Positions 21,201-31,998 of a DNA stretch of 64,000 nt are shown here, piece after piece. A program made the translations under genes and the position numbers. Every line of letters begins with the position of its first letter. Within the stretch, counting starts at the first letter, position 1. Origin of the DNA: Gryganskiella cystojenkinii (Eukaryota > Mortierellomycota > Mortierellomycetes > Mortierellales > Mortierellaceae); contig JAAAIG010000093.1 of assembly GCA_015852425.1 (NCBI GenBank), positions 1 through 64,000 on the forward strand. Direction: 5' to 3'. The notes under the pieces are model-generated. The model worked only from the letters and a program-made list of their open reading frames with translations. It was not told the DNA's origin and did no database searches.

Positions 21201-23750
21201 CCAGGAAATCGACACCCGAATTCAGCTTGTCCTCCAGGGTCTCGAGATTAAGACAGTTCTCGAGCGAGTCGAGGTGATCAATAATTTCAGAGAGTCGGGC
21301 ATCGAGATTTCTGTTTTTTTGTTGCTCCTGACTAGCGGCATAGGACCGATAAAAGCTGTTGGGGTCTTGTGCATGTGGTAGTGGCTGTGGTTGGACAATG
21401 GTATTATTGGCTAGTAGAGCTGGGATGGAGACCATTCCACAGTTGACACCTTTGCGGATCAAATGCGAGAGAGTCCGAACAAAGTCCCCATATTTCTCAA
21501 AAAATTCTTTGGGCCGGACAAGCTCGTAGCCCTCCTGGTCGACAAAGTGGACGTGATTGAGGCCCGAGGATTGCAGCGCACGAGTATATTGTCCACACTC
21601 ACAAAGGAAATAGACTCGGAAGGACTTGGGACTGGACAGAGTTGACGAAGACGGGTGAGAGCTTGTGGTCGAGAGTGTGCTCATACGTCTAGTCAGCGCT
21701 GCGGTGTCTTGTGCACCTCCTCCTGTTGCGCACTCGGGACTTGGTGGCGGCAAGACGAGAAAAAGTCTTGGGATCGGGTTCTCGCACAGGTCATGATTCT
21801 GGGTCAGAACAGACTGAACCTTGTTCTGAACCTGTGTCATCCTGTGATTCCGAATCTGCTCCTTCCTCAACTGGACCTGCAAGTCCCGGACAATGTTATC
21901 GTTGTCCGGTTGAGCGCTTCGTGGGGATTCTATAGGGCCCTCTTGGCTGTTTGTGTTGTTGTTCGCACCACCAGAGTCGAGAAGCGGGTGATGACTGTCT
22001 GTTAGGAAACCATGCAGTGGCCGATGGGGCGGTGATAGTTGGTTTGACGGTGGAGACTGGCCATATATGGCTATACCGTTAGGATCGAGGACATGAGGGT
22101 CATTTGTGTTGGATCGTCTCGCTCTGGGAGCTGCTGGCACTGGAATTGGTCTCGGTAGAGATGCCGTTGAGATTGGAGGAGGAGGGGGTGGAGCAGAAGT
22201 CGGTGCAGCAACAGGCTGAGTTGTTATCCCACCAGGCCGCCGAGGAATAGGCGGTACCGCTGGCGCCATGGTGGTAACGACTTGGTTGGACAGTTCCCAG
22301 GGACGGGCCTGCCATTGGTCTTGGTGATGATTGCTGTGAGATGGATGTTGATGGTGGAGCTGCGGTTGGTACTGGCTGCTGTTGTTGTAGTGTTGGTTGA
22401 AAATATTAGAACTCTGTTCAACAACTGGAGGAGTATAACGGTGTTGGTTGAAAATATTAGGGTTCTGTTCGACATGTGGAAGATAATGGTGTTGATTAAA
22501 GCCCCCATCTTGAGGTTGGTAGTATGACTGTGACTGTGGCATTACCGCGGGTTGTTGATTATACTGCTGGAGTGGAGGCTGATTCTGAACAGAGTAATGG
22601 AAAAAAGGAGGAGGAGATCCATCTGGAAGAGCCTGCGAAAATGGTCTGGAGGGATACACGGTGTTTGGGACGTAAGGCAGCTGCGGGGGATGCTGGTATA
22701 CGACTGGCTCTGCTGCTGGTTCGAAGCCATACTGTTCCTGCACCAATGCCTTTGAGAGTGCTATTTGTTCAGGTTCAAAGCCACGCTGATCGGTAAGCAG
22801 CGTCTTTGGGACTGCTGCTTGCTCAGGCTCGACAGAAGGCTCGGGAGAAAAATTGATGGGCATGGTATGCACAGTTTGAACAGTCCGCCTGAGAGGCGTT
22901 TCTGTACTGGGGGATATGTCCAAGGAGGAGCTACGCAGCCGATTGTGGGGATTGACTTGCGATCGATCCTCGCCTCGGGTGGTTGTGGGTTGCTCATGAT
23001 CACTGGAGACGTAGGAGAGTGACGCAGAGGTAGTGGCAGAGGTGGCGGCGGATTCTGCGTTTTCGATATTTGGTTCAGCTCCATCTTCCTCTTGGACCAC
23101 AGGGAGGATGGTGCGACCGATGATCAGAGGAGCGACCGAAATTTGAGGAGGAACAGAACCTGGTGGTGGGGAGATAGGTTTTAAGAGGGTGTCGTTGGTG
23201 AGAGAGGATGAGGGAGTGGTCTGAGCAGAGGGGAGAGGAGATGGGATGGAGATGGGAGCTGTGACGAAGGACCTCTGGTCTGGTTTGGGCTGTCCGAGGA
23301 TGACATCGTAGATGCTATCCTCGTGGTACTCAACACGCAGGGGAATAAGTCTATTCGTTCATGAAACAATTATATCGTTGGAAGTCAGCATTTTGCTCAG
23401 AAGAATGAGAGAACGAGAGGAGGTTGAAAAATAAACGAGCGCGTGGTGAAAAAGGATATGGCGACAAATGGTCGCGTTTTTTTCTGTTCCTGTGGGGAAA
23501 TCAAGCTCTTTACGTTTTCTTATGCAGACAACGGGAGGTACATGTAGGGCAATATTTACCTGTTTTGATTCTCATCCGTCACGAATGGCAAGCTGATGCG
23601 ATTGCACTCGAGTCGCTTGGCGCCTTCAAAGATGTCCTGGACATCTTGGAGCATGACCACAATCTTCCCATCGCGTTGTTCCGTTGCTGGAACCATTTCC
23701 ACGGTCGAGTCGAGTCGAACTTGTTGCACATGCCGCACATTGGGGGCCAT
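18217..23750 (-). CDS. Large leucine-rich-repeat protein with disordered termini and poly-Q
   Basis: Two exons, 23750-23560 and 23350-18217, give 1774 residues. The joining codon is AG+A (NQN-R-LIPLRVEYHEDSIYDV). Exon 1 (MAPNVRHVQQVRLDSTVEMV) contains a compact conserved-looking N-terminal domain that continues to GQPKPDQR. Residues about 90-600 are proline/glutamine-rich and disordered. A globular middle part follows (FRVYFLCECGQYTRAL). Leucine-rich repeats of the ribonuclease-inhibitor type run from about 840 to 1450 (RRINLSNNGISPVGGRQLA, VHLDLGMNAITDDIL). The tail is glycine/serine/asparagine-rich with a run of about 12 glutamines near the end. Repeat proteins of this kind usually serve as protein-binding scaffolds; no partner can be named. 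The apparent start at 23100 is a GTG inside the frame, so the exon 1 ATG is preferred. Confidence 0.85.
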
Positions 23751-25064
23751 GAGAACGAAAAAAAAAGTAATGAATGGAAGACTGAATGGTCAAAGAGGAG
23801 TGCTTAAAGATATATAGAGAGGGTCAGAGGGGGAGGGGGAGGGAGGAACAGGGTTATACAGACTGTGCTGTTACTGGGGATGGATCAGATGGATTAATAG
23901 AGAGAAAGAATGTGTTGTGAGTGTGTCTTTTGGCAGGTGGAACGAGGACAAAGGGAGGAAAAATGAGAACAGAAAGAAAAGACGAAAAGGTGCAGAAATG
24001 GTGGTAGTCTTCACCCTCTTCTCTGTCCAATTTTTGACTACGCCTTCATTTTTGTGCGCTTTTTTTGGCTGCTGTTTGTGCACTTTTCCCTTCTCATTGT
24101 TTTTGTTTTTTGTTTTGCTCAGGTGCTCCTCTTTTCCCTTTCCTTTTCTTCGGACTTCCCGTCGAACCTGCTGTCGCTTGGCTTTTTTAGTAATCAATCT
24201 TTTGGATTGAGTCTGTACTAGTTAGGAACGATGATGTGAGAGTTTGTTGTTCACGCTTTTGTTATTGTTGTGCAACCGCCAGTACGACCACTCATGGAAC
24301 AGACCCGAGAAAATGATGTTTCCCCCGCCCTTCCGTTTCCCAAAAAGTAGTCGTCCTTGCACTTTTCATCTCCCCATCCATTTACAAAAGTTAAATGGAT
24401 CCGGCCTAGTCTTGCGGCATGTGGATTCCGTCTGTAGAATTCAACCTTCCCATTAAAATTAACAACAGAACGCGCCTCGATCTCTCTTTCTCTCGCGTCG
24501 TGCCTTTCCATTTTTCTCTTCGTTTTGAATAAAGCACAGTGGTTTATGCTATTCAGGGGCAGTGCCTCTTTCTTTTTTTGTTCCTGTTTCGTGTGGTCCT
24601 TTGCCTCGTTCTTTCTTTCAGTCTCGGCGCACTTGCTCCTTTGCATGTTTTTTTTTGTTGCAGTCGACAGTTGAAAACCCCTCCTTTTTCGTTGCAGACA
24701 GAATCAAAAAAATGCTCAGAGAGTCGACTGCTCTCCCCTCTCGGTCCAGAGATCAAAAACTCCAAAGGGATTGCACTGCCACAATTTCAAGCAGGACAAT
24801 CTCTGCATTGTTCCCGACGGATCATTATTTCTCTCACTCCCCTTTTCTCGCTTTTGTTTTTATCTTGTGTTCGCCCCCAACCCGTGAGAAACCGGAGAAA
24901 AAGAAAAAGAAAACAGCCACGAGGTCACGGAACCTTTTTTTTTTTTTTTTTGACAGAACGCACGTGCAAGAAAACCGTTGTTCCTTGCATAATCGTCGAT
25001 CAAAATTATAACCGCGTTTTATTCGATTCAAGTTGTGAACCTTCCTTCTCCGTTCGATTGTTTT
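23751..25064. other. Intergenic, no supported gene
   Basis: This is the promoter side of the leucine-rich-repeat gene (23751 upward) and the 3' side of the oxidoreductase gene. The sequence is pyrimidine-rich with T runs, and its open frames look like low-complexity shadows. Confidence 0.5.
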
Positions 25065-26627
25065 CTAGTCTTCCTTAAGAGAAGCTACCTCGACCACGAC
25101 CTTGCCAAAGTACTTGCCATCGAGGTAATCAGCATACACCTCGGGTGTCTTCTCGATACCCTTCACGATCGTGAGCTGTTGATTCTTGAATTTACCCTCG
25201 GCCACCAATGGTCCAATCTCTTTCCAGAGACGCGGGAAATTATCCAAGTGGTTAAAGACCGTAAAGCCGGTCATCTGCAAAGTCTTGAAAATGAACAGGG
25301 ACCAGTTCTTCATGATATAGGGGGTCTTGCCCGACTGAGAGATGTTGCCAATAGCGATAATCTGACCCTTGTTGACCTAGTTGATTTTAAAAAATTCACA
25401 GAACAGACCTGCGTCAGCACAACAGCCAAATAAGCGCGAAAAAAGAGAGAGTGAGAGAGAACGGAGGTGTCAGCCGGTATACTGGATTTGGGAGAGAATT
25501 ATATTCATCATACCAACTTCTCGAGCGCGATGTCGAAGGTCTCGCCTCCAACCAAATCAAAGTAGACATCGACTCCTTGAGGAGCGGCCTTGGTGATCTC
25601 GACGCGGGAATCCTGGGTCTTGTAGTTGAATGCATAGTCAACACCAACGTCTCGGAGAAGATACTGGATCTTTTCCTCCGAACCAGCGCTTCCAATCACG
25701 AAAGCGCCGTCGCGCTTGGCGAGGAAGCAGAGGAAGGAGCCGACGGGTCTGAACAAGTATTAATAAAGTGGAGGAATGTAAAAAAAATAGAAAGTGTACA
25801 CAAAGGAAAAAAAGATATAGGGGCATGAGTAAGAGAGGTTGAAATAAGGTTTTGAAAAACATGTTAATTTCATTACGTAGGAAAAACAAAAGATTTGGAC
25901 TCTCATTTTCTTCCTAATTCTTTCACTGCTGAACAGTACTACTCACCCAGCAGCCGAAGGTACATAGACGACTTGGCCCTTGTGGAACTTGACATTTGTC
26001 TCTACAGCGGCGAAGGCCGTGAGACCGTTCATGCCCAACACATTCAAGTAGTTGGCAAGCGGGATCTTGGGGTTACGCGCATCAGGGATGACAAAGAATC
26101 CCTGAAGGTTCGAGTGCTTTGTGTACTGCTCCCAAGCGATACCGGATCCGAGAACGATGGAAGAGACCGGAAAAGCGGGGTTCTTGGATGCGATAACCTC
26201 GGCGACACCAAAACCAGAGACAACCGAGTCTAAAGGAGCAGCGACGCGTTCGCCTTCCTTCTCAAACGAGAATCGGGTGTCTGAGTTTGCACGAGAGGCA
26301 GTCATGCATTTTGAATACCAAAAGAGTGGCAAAGTGAATGGCAGTTCATGAGTGAGTATGGATAGGCGTAAAGAAAGCCATCGTGAGAAAAACGTAAAAG
26401 AGCAAGAATATGGCGGAAATAAACGAGCAAACAAAGAAGAAAAAAAAAGACAGACAACAACACTTACAGGGGTCAAGGCTGAGCTGGAGGTTGCGGACCA
26501 AGATTTCACCCTCGTTCAGAGTCGTGTCAGTCTTGACGGACGCAATCTTGAGATGCTCCTTTTTGAATATCTCGTCATGGCCGATATACTTTGCGCGAAG
26601 GATTTGGGTATTCGTCGTGGAGGTCAT
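25065..26627 (-). CDS. MDR-family NADPH-dependent oxidoreductase (prostaglandin/leukotriene reductase type)
   Basis: Four exons, 26627-26468, 26280-25947, 25748-25514 and 25376-25065, give 346 residues, the usual family length. The family reduces alpha,beta-unsaturated ketones and aldehydes with NADPH and lacks catalytic zinc. Visible landmarks are LSLDPYTRFSF (family LSLDPYMR) across the exon 1/2 join, SGFGVAEVIASKNPAF, and the nucleotide-binding segment AAGPVGSF. KRDGAFVIGSAGSEEK follows, then GVDVYFDLVGGE, and KGQIIAIGNIS at the start of exon 4. The exon 2 acceptor is taken at CTCAG (26282-26281) rather than nearer the ATG at 26302, because only this restores the DPY motif and the phase. 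A TATA box stands about 90 bp upstream. Confidence 0.92.
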
Positions 26628-27819
26628 GGTTGGTATGAGTGTGAAGGAAGAGAAAGAAAAAAAAATTGAAAAGTCAGAGAAAGAAAAGGAAGAGAGAGAG
26701 ACCAAGGGCGCGTACTTTATTTATATTTTGCCGCGAGTTCTTGCGTAACAGAGTCGGAAACTGCATGAAAAGAACGGTTTTTTTGGTACAAGGTCCATCT
26801 GTTCCTGTCCACCATTGGTCCTTTGCACGTTTTACTCACGCGGTTATCTTTTTCCAAAGAGGTCATTCTTTTCCTGAATGACGCTGGTGCAACACCACCA
26901 CAACAACACAAATTGAAATGATCTTCAAAATTTCAGATTTATGTTTCCTTCCTTGGTCCGTGTGCCCCGAGAGCCACGCCAAGACAGGCCATCAAAGAGC
27001 AAGTCAGGGAAGGCCACGCAAGCAAAGAAGAAAAACCAAGACGTCTAAAAGCGAAACACGCCGCACCCTGAGCTTTGTCCCTTCGAGAGACGCCGCACTT
27101 TTTTTTTCTTGAACGGAAAGAGAAGAAAACAACATGCATATCCACCAACCGCAAAAATGTCGCGTAGACTGTCATATTCAAAATATGTTTTGGTGGCGTT
27201 TTTTTTTGGCTTTTGGGTATATTAGTTTTCGCAGAAAATCAAAAGGCGACACAGAAACGGCAAGAAAGCACAGGAATACAACAACACAAATAAATAAACG
27301 CCCCCTTGCGTCTAGGAGCATATCTCGTTGAACCACGGTACCAAAAGAAAATTGTGTGTAATCAGGTGAACGGGACTCCACATGAATAAGTAAACAAAGG
27401 CTTTCTTTTTGATCTCAAATCGGTGCCGTTGGTTAGTGATGTCCAGACGGCATTCTTGTGACAACGATGGTGGTGATCATTGCGCAATGCACTGCTTTCC
27501 CTCTCTGTTATCGGACACACTTTTTTAGGTATTTCTTCGTCCACAGACACATTCATATACAATCTTTTCTGGTTTCCATTGTGGTCTCTTTTCGTTTCTT
27601 CGTCTTCACCCTATCTCCTCTCCATCGAAACACATATATCTGTGTTTCTCGGATTTCCTCTTTCTTTCCCTTCCTCTTACTCCTAACCCACTTCTTTCAT
27701 CTACACGTTATACTCTGTCACTCCCTCCCTCTTCAACCGTCAAACAACAGCCTTTTCTCACTAGATCGGTTTGCCCGCATTACCAAACACTCTGCGCCAC
27801 CGTGAAACAAAGCACAACC
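26628..27819. promoter_or_regulatory. Divergent promoter region (oxidoreductase / caprin-like gene)
   Basis: This 1.2-kb stretch separates two divergently transcribed genes. The oxidoreductase side has a TATA box. The caprin-like side has a long CT-rich tract (about 27530-27730), typical of fungal 5' flanks and leaders. No gene is supported inside. Confidence 0.5.
26718..26725 (-). promoter_or_regulatory. TATA box of the oxidoreductase gene
   Basis: On the minus strand the sequence reads TATAAATA, in the context AAAATATAAATAAAG, 91-98 bp upstream of the start codon. This is a near-consensus TATA element at a sensible distance. Confidence 0.5.
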
Positions 27820-30800
27820 ATGACCGAAGCAACACTCTCTTACGCACAAGAACCAACTCCTTCCCTCCTGGAGCCCACTGGTCCGGAACTCCTAGTCAAC
27901 AACAACGGCAGCAGTTACAGCAACATCAGCGTAGGCACACCTACAGTTACCACGACTGGCGCTGCTGTCACCGCCTCGACAACTTCCACTTCATCCTCCA
28001 CCTTCAAAAGAAGGATCAGTCTGCGTGCAAGAACGCTCTCTGTTACCTTGCCCTCGCCATCACGTACCACTCCCTCAACCCCAAGTCCGATCAAAGGCGA
28101 GAGCTCTGAACTGATGACCTCAACAAACGCTGAGCAGTCCAGAGTCGCCTTGATCAGGAGGGTATCCGAGAAGAAATCCAAGGCTTCCACAGTCGATACC
28201 GACGATTCAGTTTTTGTTGCGGATATCACCACAAACCCTTACATCAGCTTTGTTGCCAAACGGATCCGGTCCCTCAAAAAACGTGTGGTAATTATGGAGG
28301 CAAACTAGATTCGTGCCACAAAGAGATCTTTCTTTCTAAACTAATGGGGTTCCTTCTTTTGGTTTGCCTCTACACCCATTTTGTTCCATTATTCAAAGGC
28401 GCGGATCGAGTCCACCGAAGAGTTGTTGAGATCCGATCCAGAGATAAAGGACAGGATGGCTCTCGAGCAGTTGCAGTCTGTTGAACGAAAGCTCGATGCC
28501 ACAGCGCCTTTGCGAGAGTTTGAGGATCTCTTGAAGCTCATGACGGATCAGCACATCAAGGTGAGAGATATTTTTGTTTTTGATGTTGTTGTGTATTTGA
28601 TGCATCGGCAATTAACAAACAAACGCGGTGGCAAAAGGCAAGAATTAACCATTCGTGGTAAGTCTGAAAGAAAAACATACTGACACTTGTCCTTTTCTCC
28701 TTTTCCTTTTTTTCTCCCTCTCAAGGACAAGAAATCAGAGGCGGAAAGGTTTCGAGAGGCGGAAAAGCTTCGAGAGGCAGCGCGAAAATATGAAGAAGCA
28801 GAAGCCCGTCGAGAAGAAGCGCAGCGTCAAACCTCTGTGACCTCGTTCATTCAACTCGTTCGACTCTTTTACGCTCTCAAGGAACTGGAAGGGGCTGAGG
28901 AACACCTAGAGGACAACTTGCTCCAGAGTCTTTGTACCCTCGACATGTTCCGATCCAAGTTGTTCGAGGCAGCCGAGGCAGCAGAGTTGACAAATGAGGG
29001 CAGTCAGCGCCAACGACTTTACGACTTTGTCATGGATATGACAAGCAGAAGTTCAAAGCCGGTGTCGGACGTAGGATCTCTCACTTGTAATTTTTTTTGG
29101 AAATAACTTACAACCTTGATTCATGCATCTGTGAATCTGTGCACAAGCCTCTTTAGTTCACTGACTCAGCTTTCCCTCCAAAATCGGTCCTTGCCATTTA
29201 GTCAACGATGTTCTCGTGGAATTGGACAACATCACCAATCCGTCTCAAAAAACCCAACAGCGAGGTTCAGATGACGTGGAGGATGACAGCGACCCTCAAT
29301 CCAAGATGGCCTCGCCCGAGTTGAGTCCATCAAAGGCGGAGTACACGAATGCAGTGGTTGAGAACTGGCTCGATGAAAGCCAGCAACAGTCTGCATTGCC
29401 TCTTTCTACAGCCACGCCGCCTATCTCATCTTCCGAGAAGGGATTGACTGAAGAAATCTTTGCCTCAGTCGAGGATATCCAAGCGACTTTACAAACGACA
29501 CCCCACGATCAATCCACCACAGTCCAAGGGAAGGCCAACGAGGAAGCGACTCGAGGCGGTGCCAAACATCCTGTCATGGAAGGATCAAACTCTCGAGCTC
29601 TGATCCCAGCAGGCTCTTCTGCTTCGAATGGTGGTCACCGTAAGTTTGGGCACTCCAAGCAGCCACTTTGATTTTAGGGATACCTTATGGAATAAAGAGA
29701 CCAGGTTTCTAACACAGCAGCGGTTGTCATGTTTGTAGGTGGCTCTGGAGAAACGATTTCCAAGGCTCCTTTTCGGCCTCGTCGCACCTTTGAACCAAGA
29801 CGTGGATCCTACCAAAGAGGTCGTTTTCGGGGCAGAGATAACTCCACCTTTTCCGGTCTCTCATCCATGTCCACCCGCCATTGGCGTCATTCCCGTGGTG
29901 GTAGTGGTGGCGATGGTTATAGCCGCTTTGGGGAGCGTTATCGAGGAGCATCAGAGATGATGACACGCCCAACGCGCCTTAAGACCAAAACTAGCTTCCA
30001 GCATTTTCCATCCCTACTTCGAGAGGACAAGATGAACTTGAATTGGAGAGTTTTCCCAGCTGAGACTGAACGATCTCGGGCGGATGAAGAAGAGAAGAAA
30101 CAGCAGGTGGAGACGTGTGATACAGCGCCTGCATGGTCGCCCGAGATTGCTCAAGAAAGACAGCGGTCGCAATACCGACAAGAGAGGTTAGAAAGGGTCG
30201 CGCAGGTGATCGAAACCAGAGAGATGTGTGTTCAAACGGATGACAAAGCCGGGGTCGAGGCCGAGTCGCAGTCAGCGATGGTTTCGAATAGGACGAGTAC
30301 TACCACCGCTGCACGTCGGACGAGGCGCCAGAAACGTCAGCAAGGTGAAAAGGTCCAGGGCCCTGGAGGTTTGTCGTTGGCAGTTCACCAGACTCTGATT
30401 GATGAGCCTATTCCGTTAGAGCAGTTATATCAAATCCAACCAGAGTTGTCGCTTCACATGCATCAGCACCTGCAACGCCATTGCCAGCCGCTAAAACTCA
30501 TTAATGAACTACCCGAGGGGTTGCAACCTAGCGGTCTCTGGTACCCACCACGGTCTTACTATCGCAGTCAAGTTGATCCTGCCCACTTGTACTCTCCTGG
30601 ACACGAGCAACCCATAGAGACGGCCGAAGAAACGCCACTTGTAGAGCCGACGTCTAACGGACAGTACGAGCAGCATATGGCGGAATCGCACGGTCAAGAG
30701 GACCAGCGAGGAGTTCAAGGTCCTTTAGATCCTCTCAGTCCCCAAAGCCCGTTTGATCTCTATTGTTCTCAGTTTCCTGACGATCTCCACGACTTTCATG

Positions 30801-31366
30801 TTTCTCATAGTCCTCATGTCCTGCAAAGCCTCCCAGGCCAAAATCAACCAAAAGCCGAATGCCAGCATCACTCGCACCCACTTCAGCACCAGAGCTTGAT
30901 CCTCGAGGAATCTGAAGAGTCAGGGATGCCTCTTCAACAGGAGTATCCTCCTTTGGTTCACAACGCCCATCATTCTCGTGCACTGGTTCATGCCCATCCC
31001 TGTCCACCGCCGCCTCATCATCCTCATCCCGGTCACGGCTTGGCCCACGTGCAACCATATCTGCATCAACAGTATTACCAACAACATCCTTTCTACTATT
31101 ACCCTGGTGGGTATTATCCTGTTGGATTCGAACGCCCTGTCGAGTGCAGCGATAGTGGGATGGTCGCAGTTCATCCGGGGGTCGGGGTTTCTGTCCAGTA
31201 TGGAGACAACCCTTTGCCGTTGTTCGAGTTGCAAGAAGAACAAGAAGAACAACAAGAACACGAAGGCCAGAAAGAACAGAAATACAAAGGCGGGAAAGCG
31301 AAAGGTAGTGAGGGCAAGGGCAAGGACAGGAAGGTCAACAACAACAAAAATAACAACATGCGCTAA
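27820..31366 (+). CDS. Caprin-like RNA-binding protein
   Basis: Five exons, 27820-28287, 28399-28560, 28726-29086, 29202-29639 and 29739-31366, give 1018 residues. After a serine/threonine-rich start, about residues 140-360 form a helical region: SFVAKRIRSLKKRVARIES, then RMALEQLQSVERKLDA, REAARKYEEAEARREEAQRQ, and LEDNLLQSLCTLDMFRSKLF. In order and spacing this resembles the conserved coiled-coil and dimerisation region of animal caprins. Exon 5 opens with an RGG-like arginine/glycine box (RRGSYQRGRFRGRD, HSRGGSGGDG), followed by histidine/proline/glutamine-rich disorder and a basic end. Caprins act in mRNA transport and stress granules; a cytoplasmic mRNA role here is inference. The exon 3 donor ACTT|GTAATT is weak but is the one that keeps phase. 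Alternative: an unrelated coiled-coil RGG protein. Confidence 0.72.
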
Positions 31367-31998
31367 AAACGATTTCTACTTTTTTTGCACTCGTTCAGGG
31401 AAGAAGAGACGCCGCAAAAAGAATAGCCTACAAAGCCAGTTGGACATTCCTTCCAAGGATGGGGGGGTTTGTTTCGCAGATGGACAACGTATTGCCTTCT
31501 GTCGACAAGACAACACTAAAAGAGAAATAAAAGAGCAAAGAAAGGAAACAATCGAACATTGAGAAGGTCTAAAAACAACAAAAAATGGGCGCGCCTCGAA
31601 CCTTGTCCGCTCTTCTCCCCAAAGGACTGTTGGCGAAGGAAAAACAATCATTTATTTTGTTTTGGCCAATCAAAACGACTCTTTGTTTTTGAAGTTGCAG
31701 TGAGGGAGAGGGATTGAAGAGGGAGAAAAAAGACTTACCGGGGAACAGGCAGTTTTTCCTTGACGAGTGACAGTCCTCGGGAAGTGGGCACTCGAACCTG
31801 GATGGATTCAACACAGAGAGACTGACAGACAGATGATGAGCAACTCCTTCTCTTCTCGCCTCTCCCTTCATCCTTCTTCTCCTACAAAGAAATTTACCCA
31901 TCTCTTTACCTTCCCCCTCCCCCCACATTCGACATCTCCTTCCCCCTCTCCCTGCATATTCATAAAATCATCAAGTCATATAATTCCCATCCACAACA
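31367..31998. other. Intergenic, no supported gene
   Basis: The 3' flank of the caprin-like gene and the 5' flank of the next plus-strand gene. A CT-rich leader-like stretch precedes 31999. Confidence 0.5.

Noticed and set aside
23100..23102. Apparent start of the leucine-rich-repeat gene at 23100
   Set aside because: The codon is GTG and the frame continues upstream through exon sequence that splices to a clean ATG exon at 23750.
26301..26311. Oxidoreductase exon 2 beginning near the ATG at 26302
   Set aside because: No AG acceptor is present there and the conserved DPY motif would be broken; the CTCAG at 26281-26285 restores motif and phase.
31741..31830. Possible second tRNA (sequence resembling a T-loop, CGAACC)
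   Set aside because: No matching anticodon or acceptor stems could be formed on either strand.
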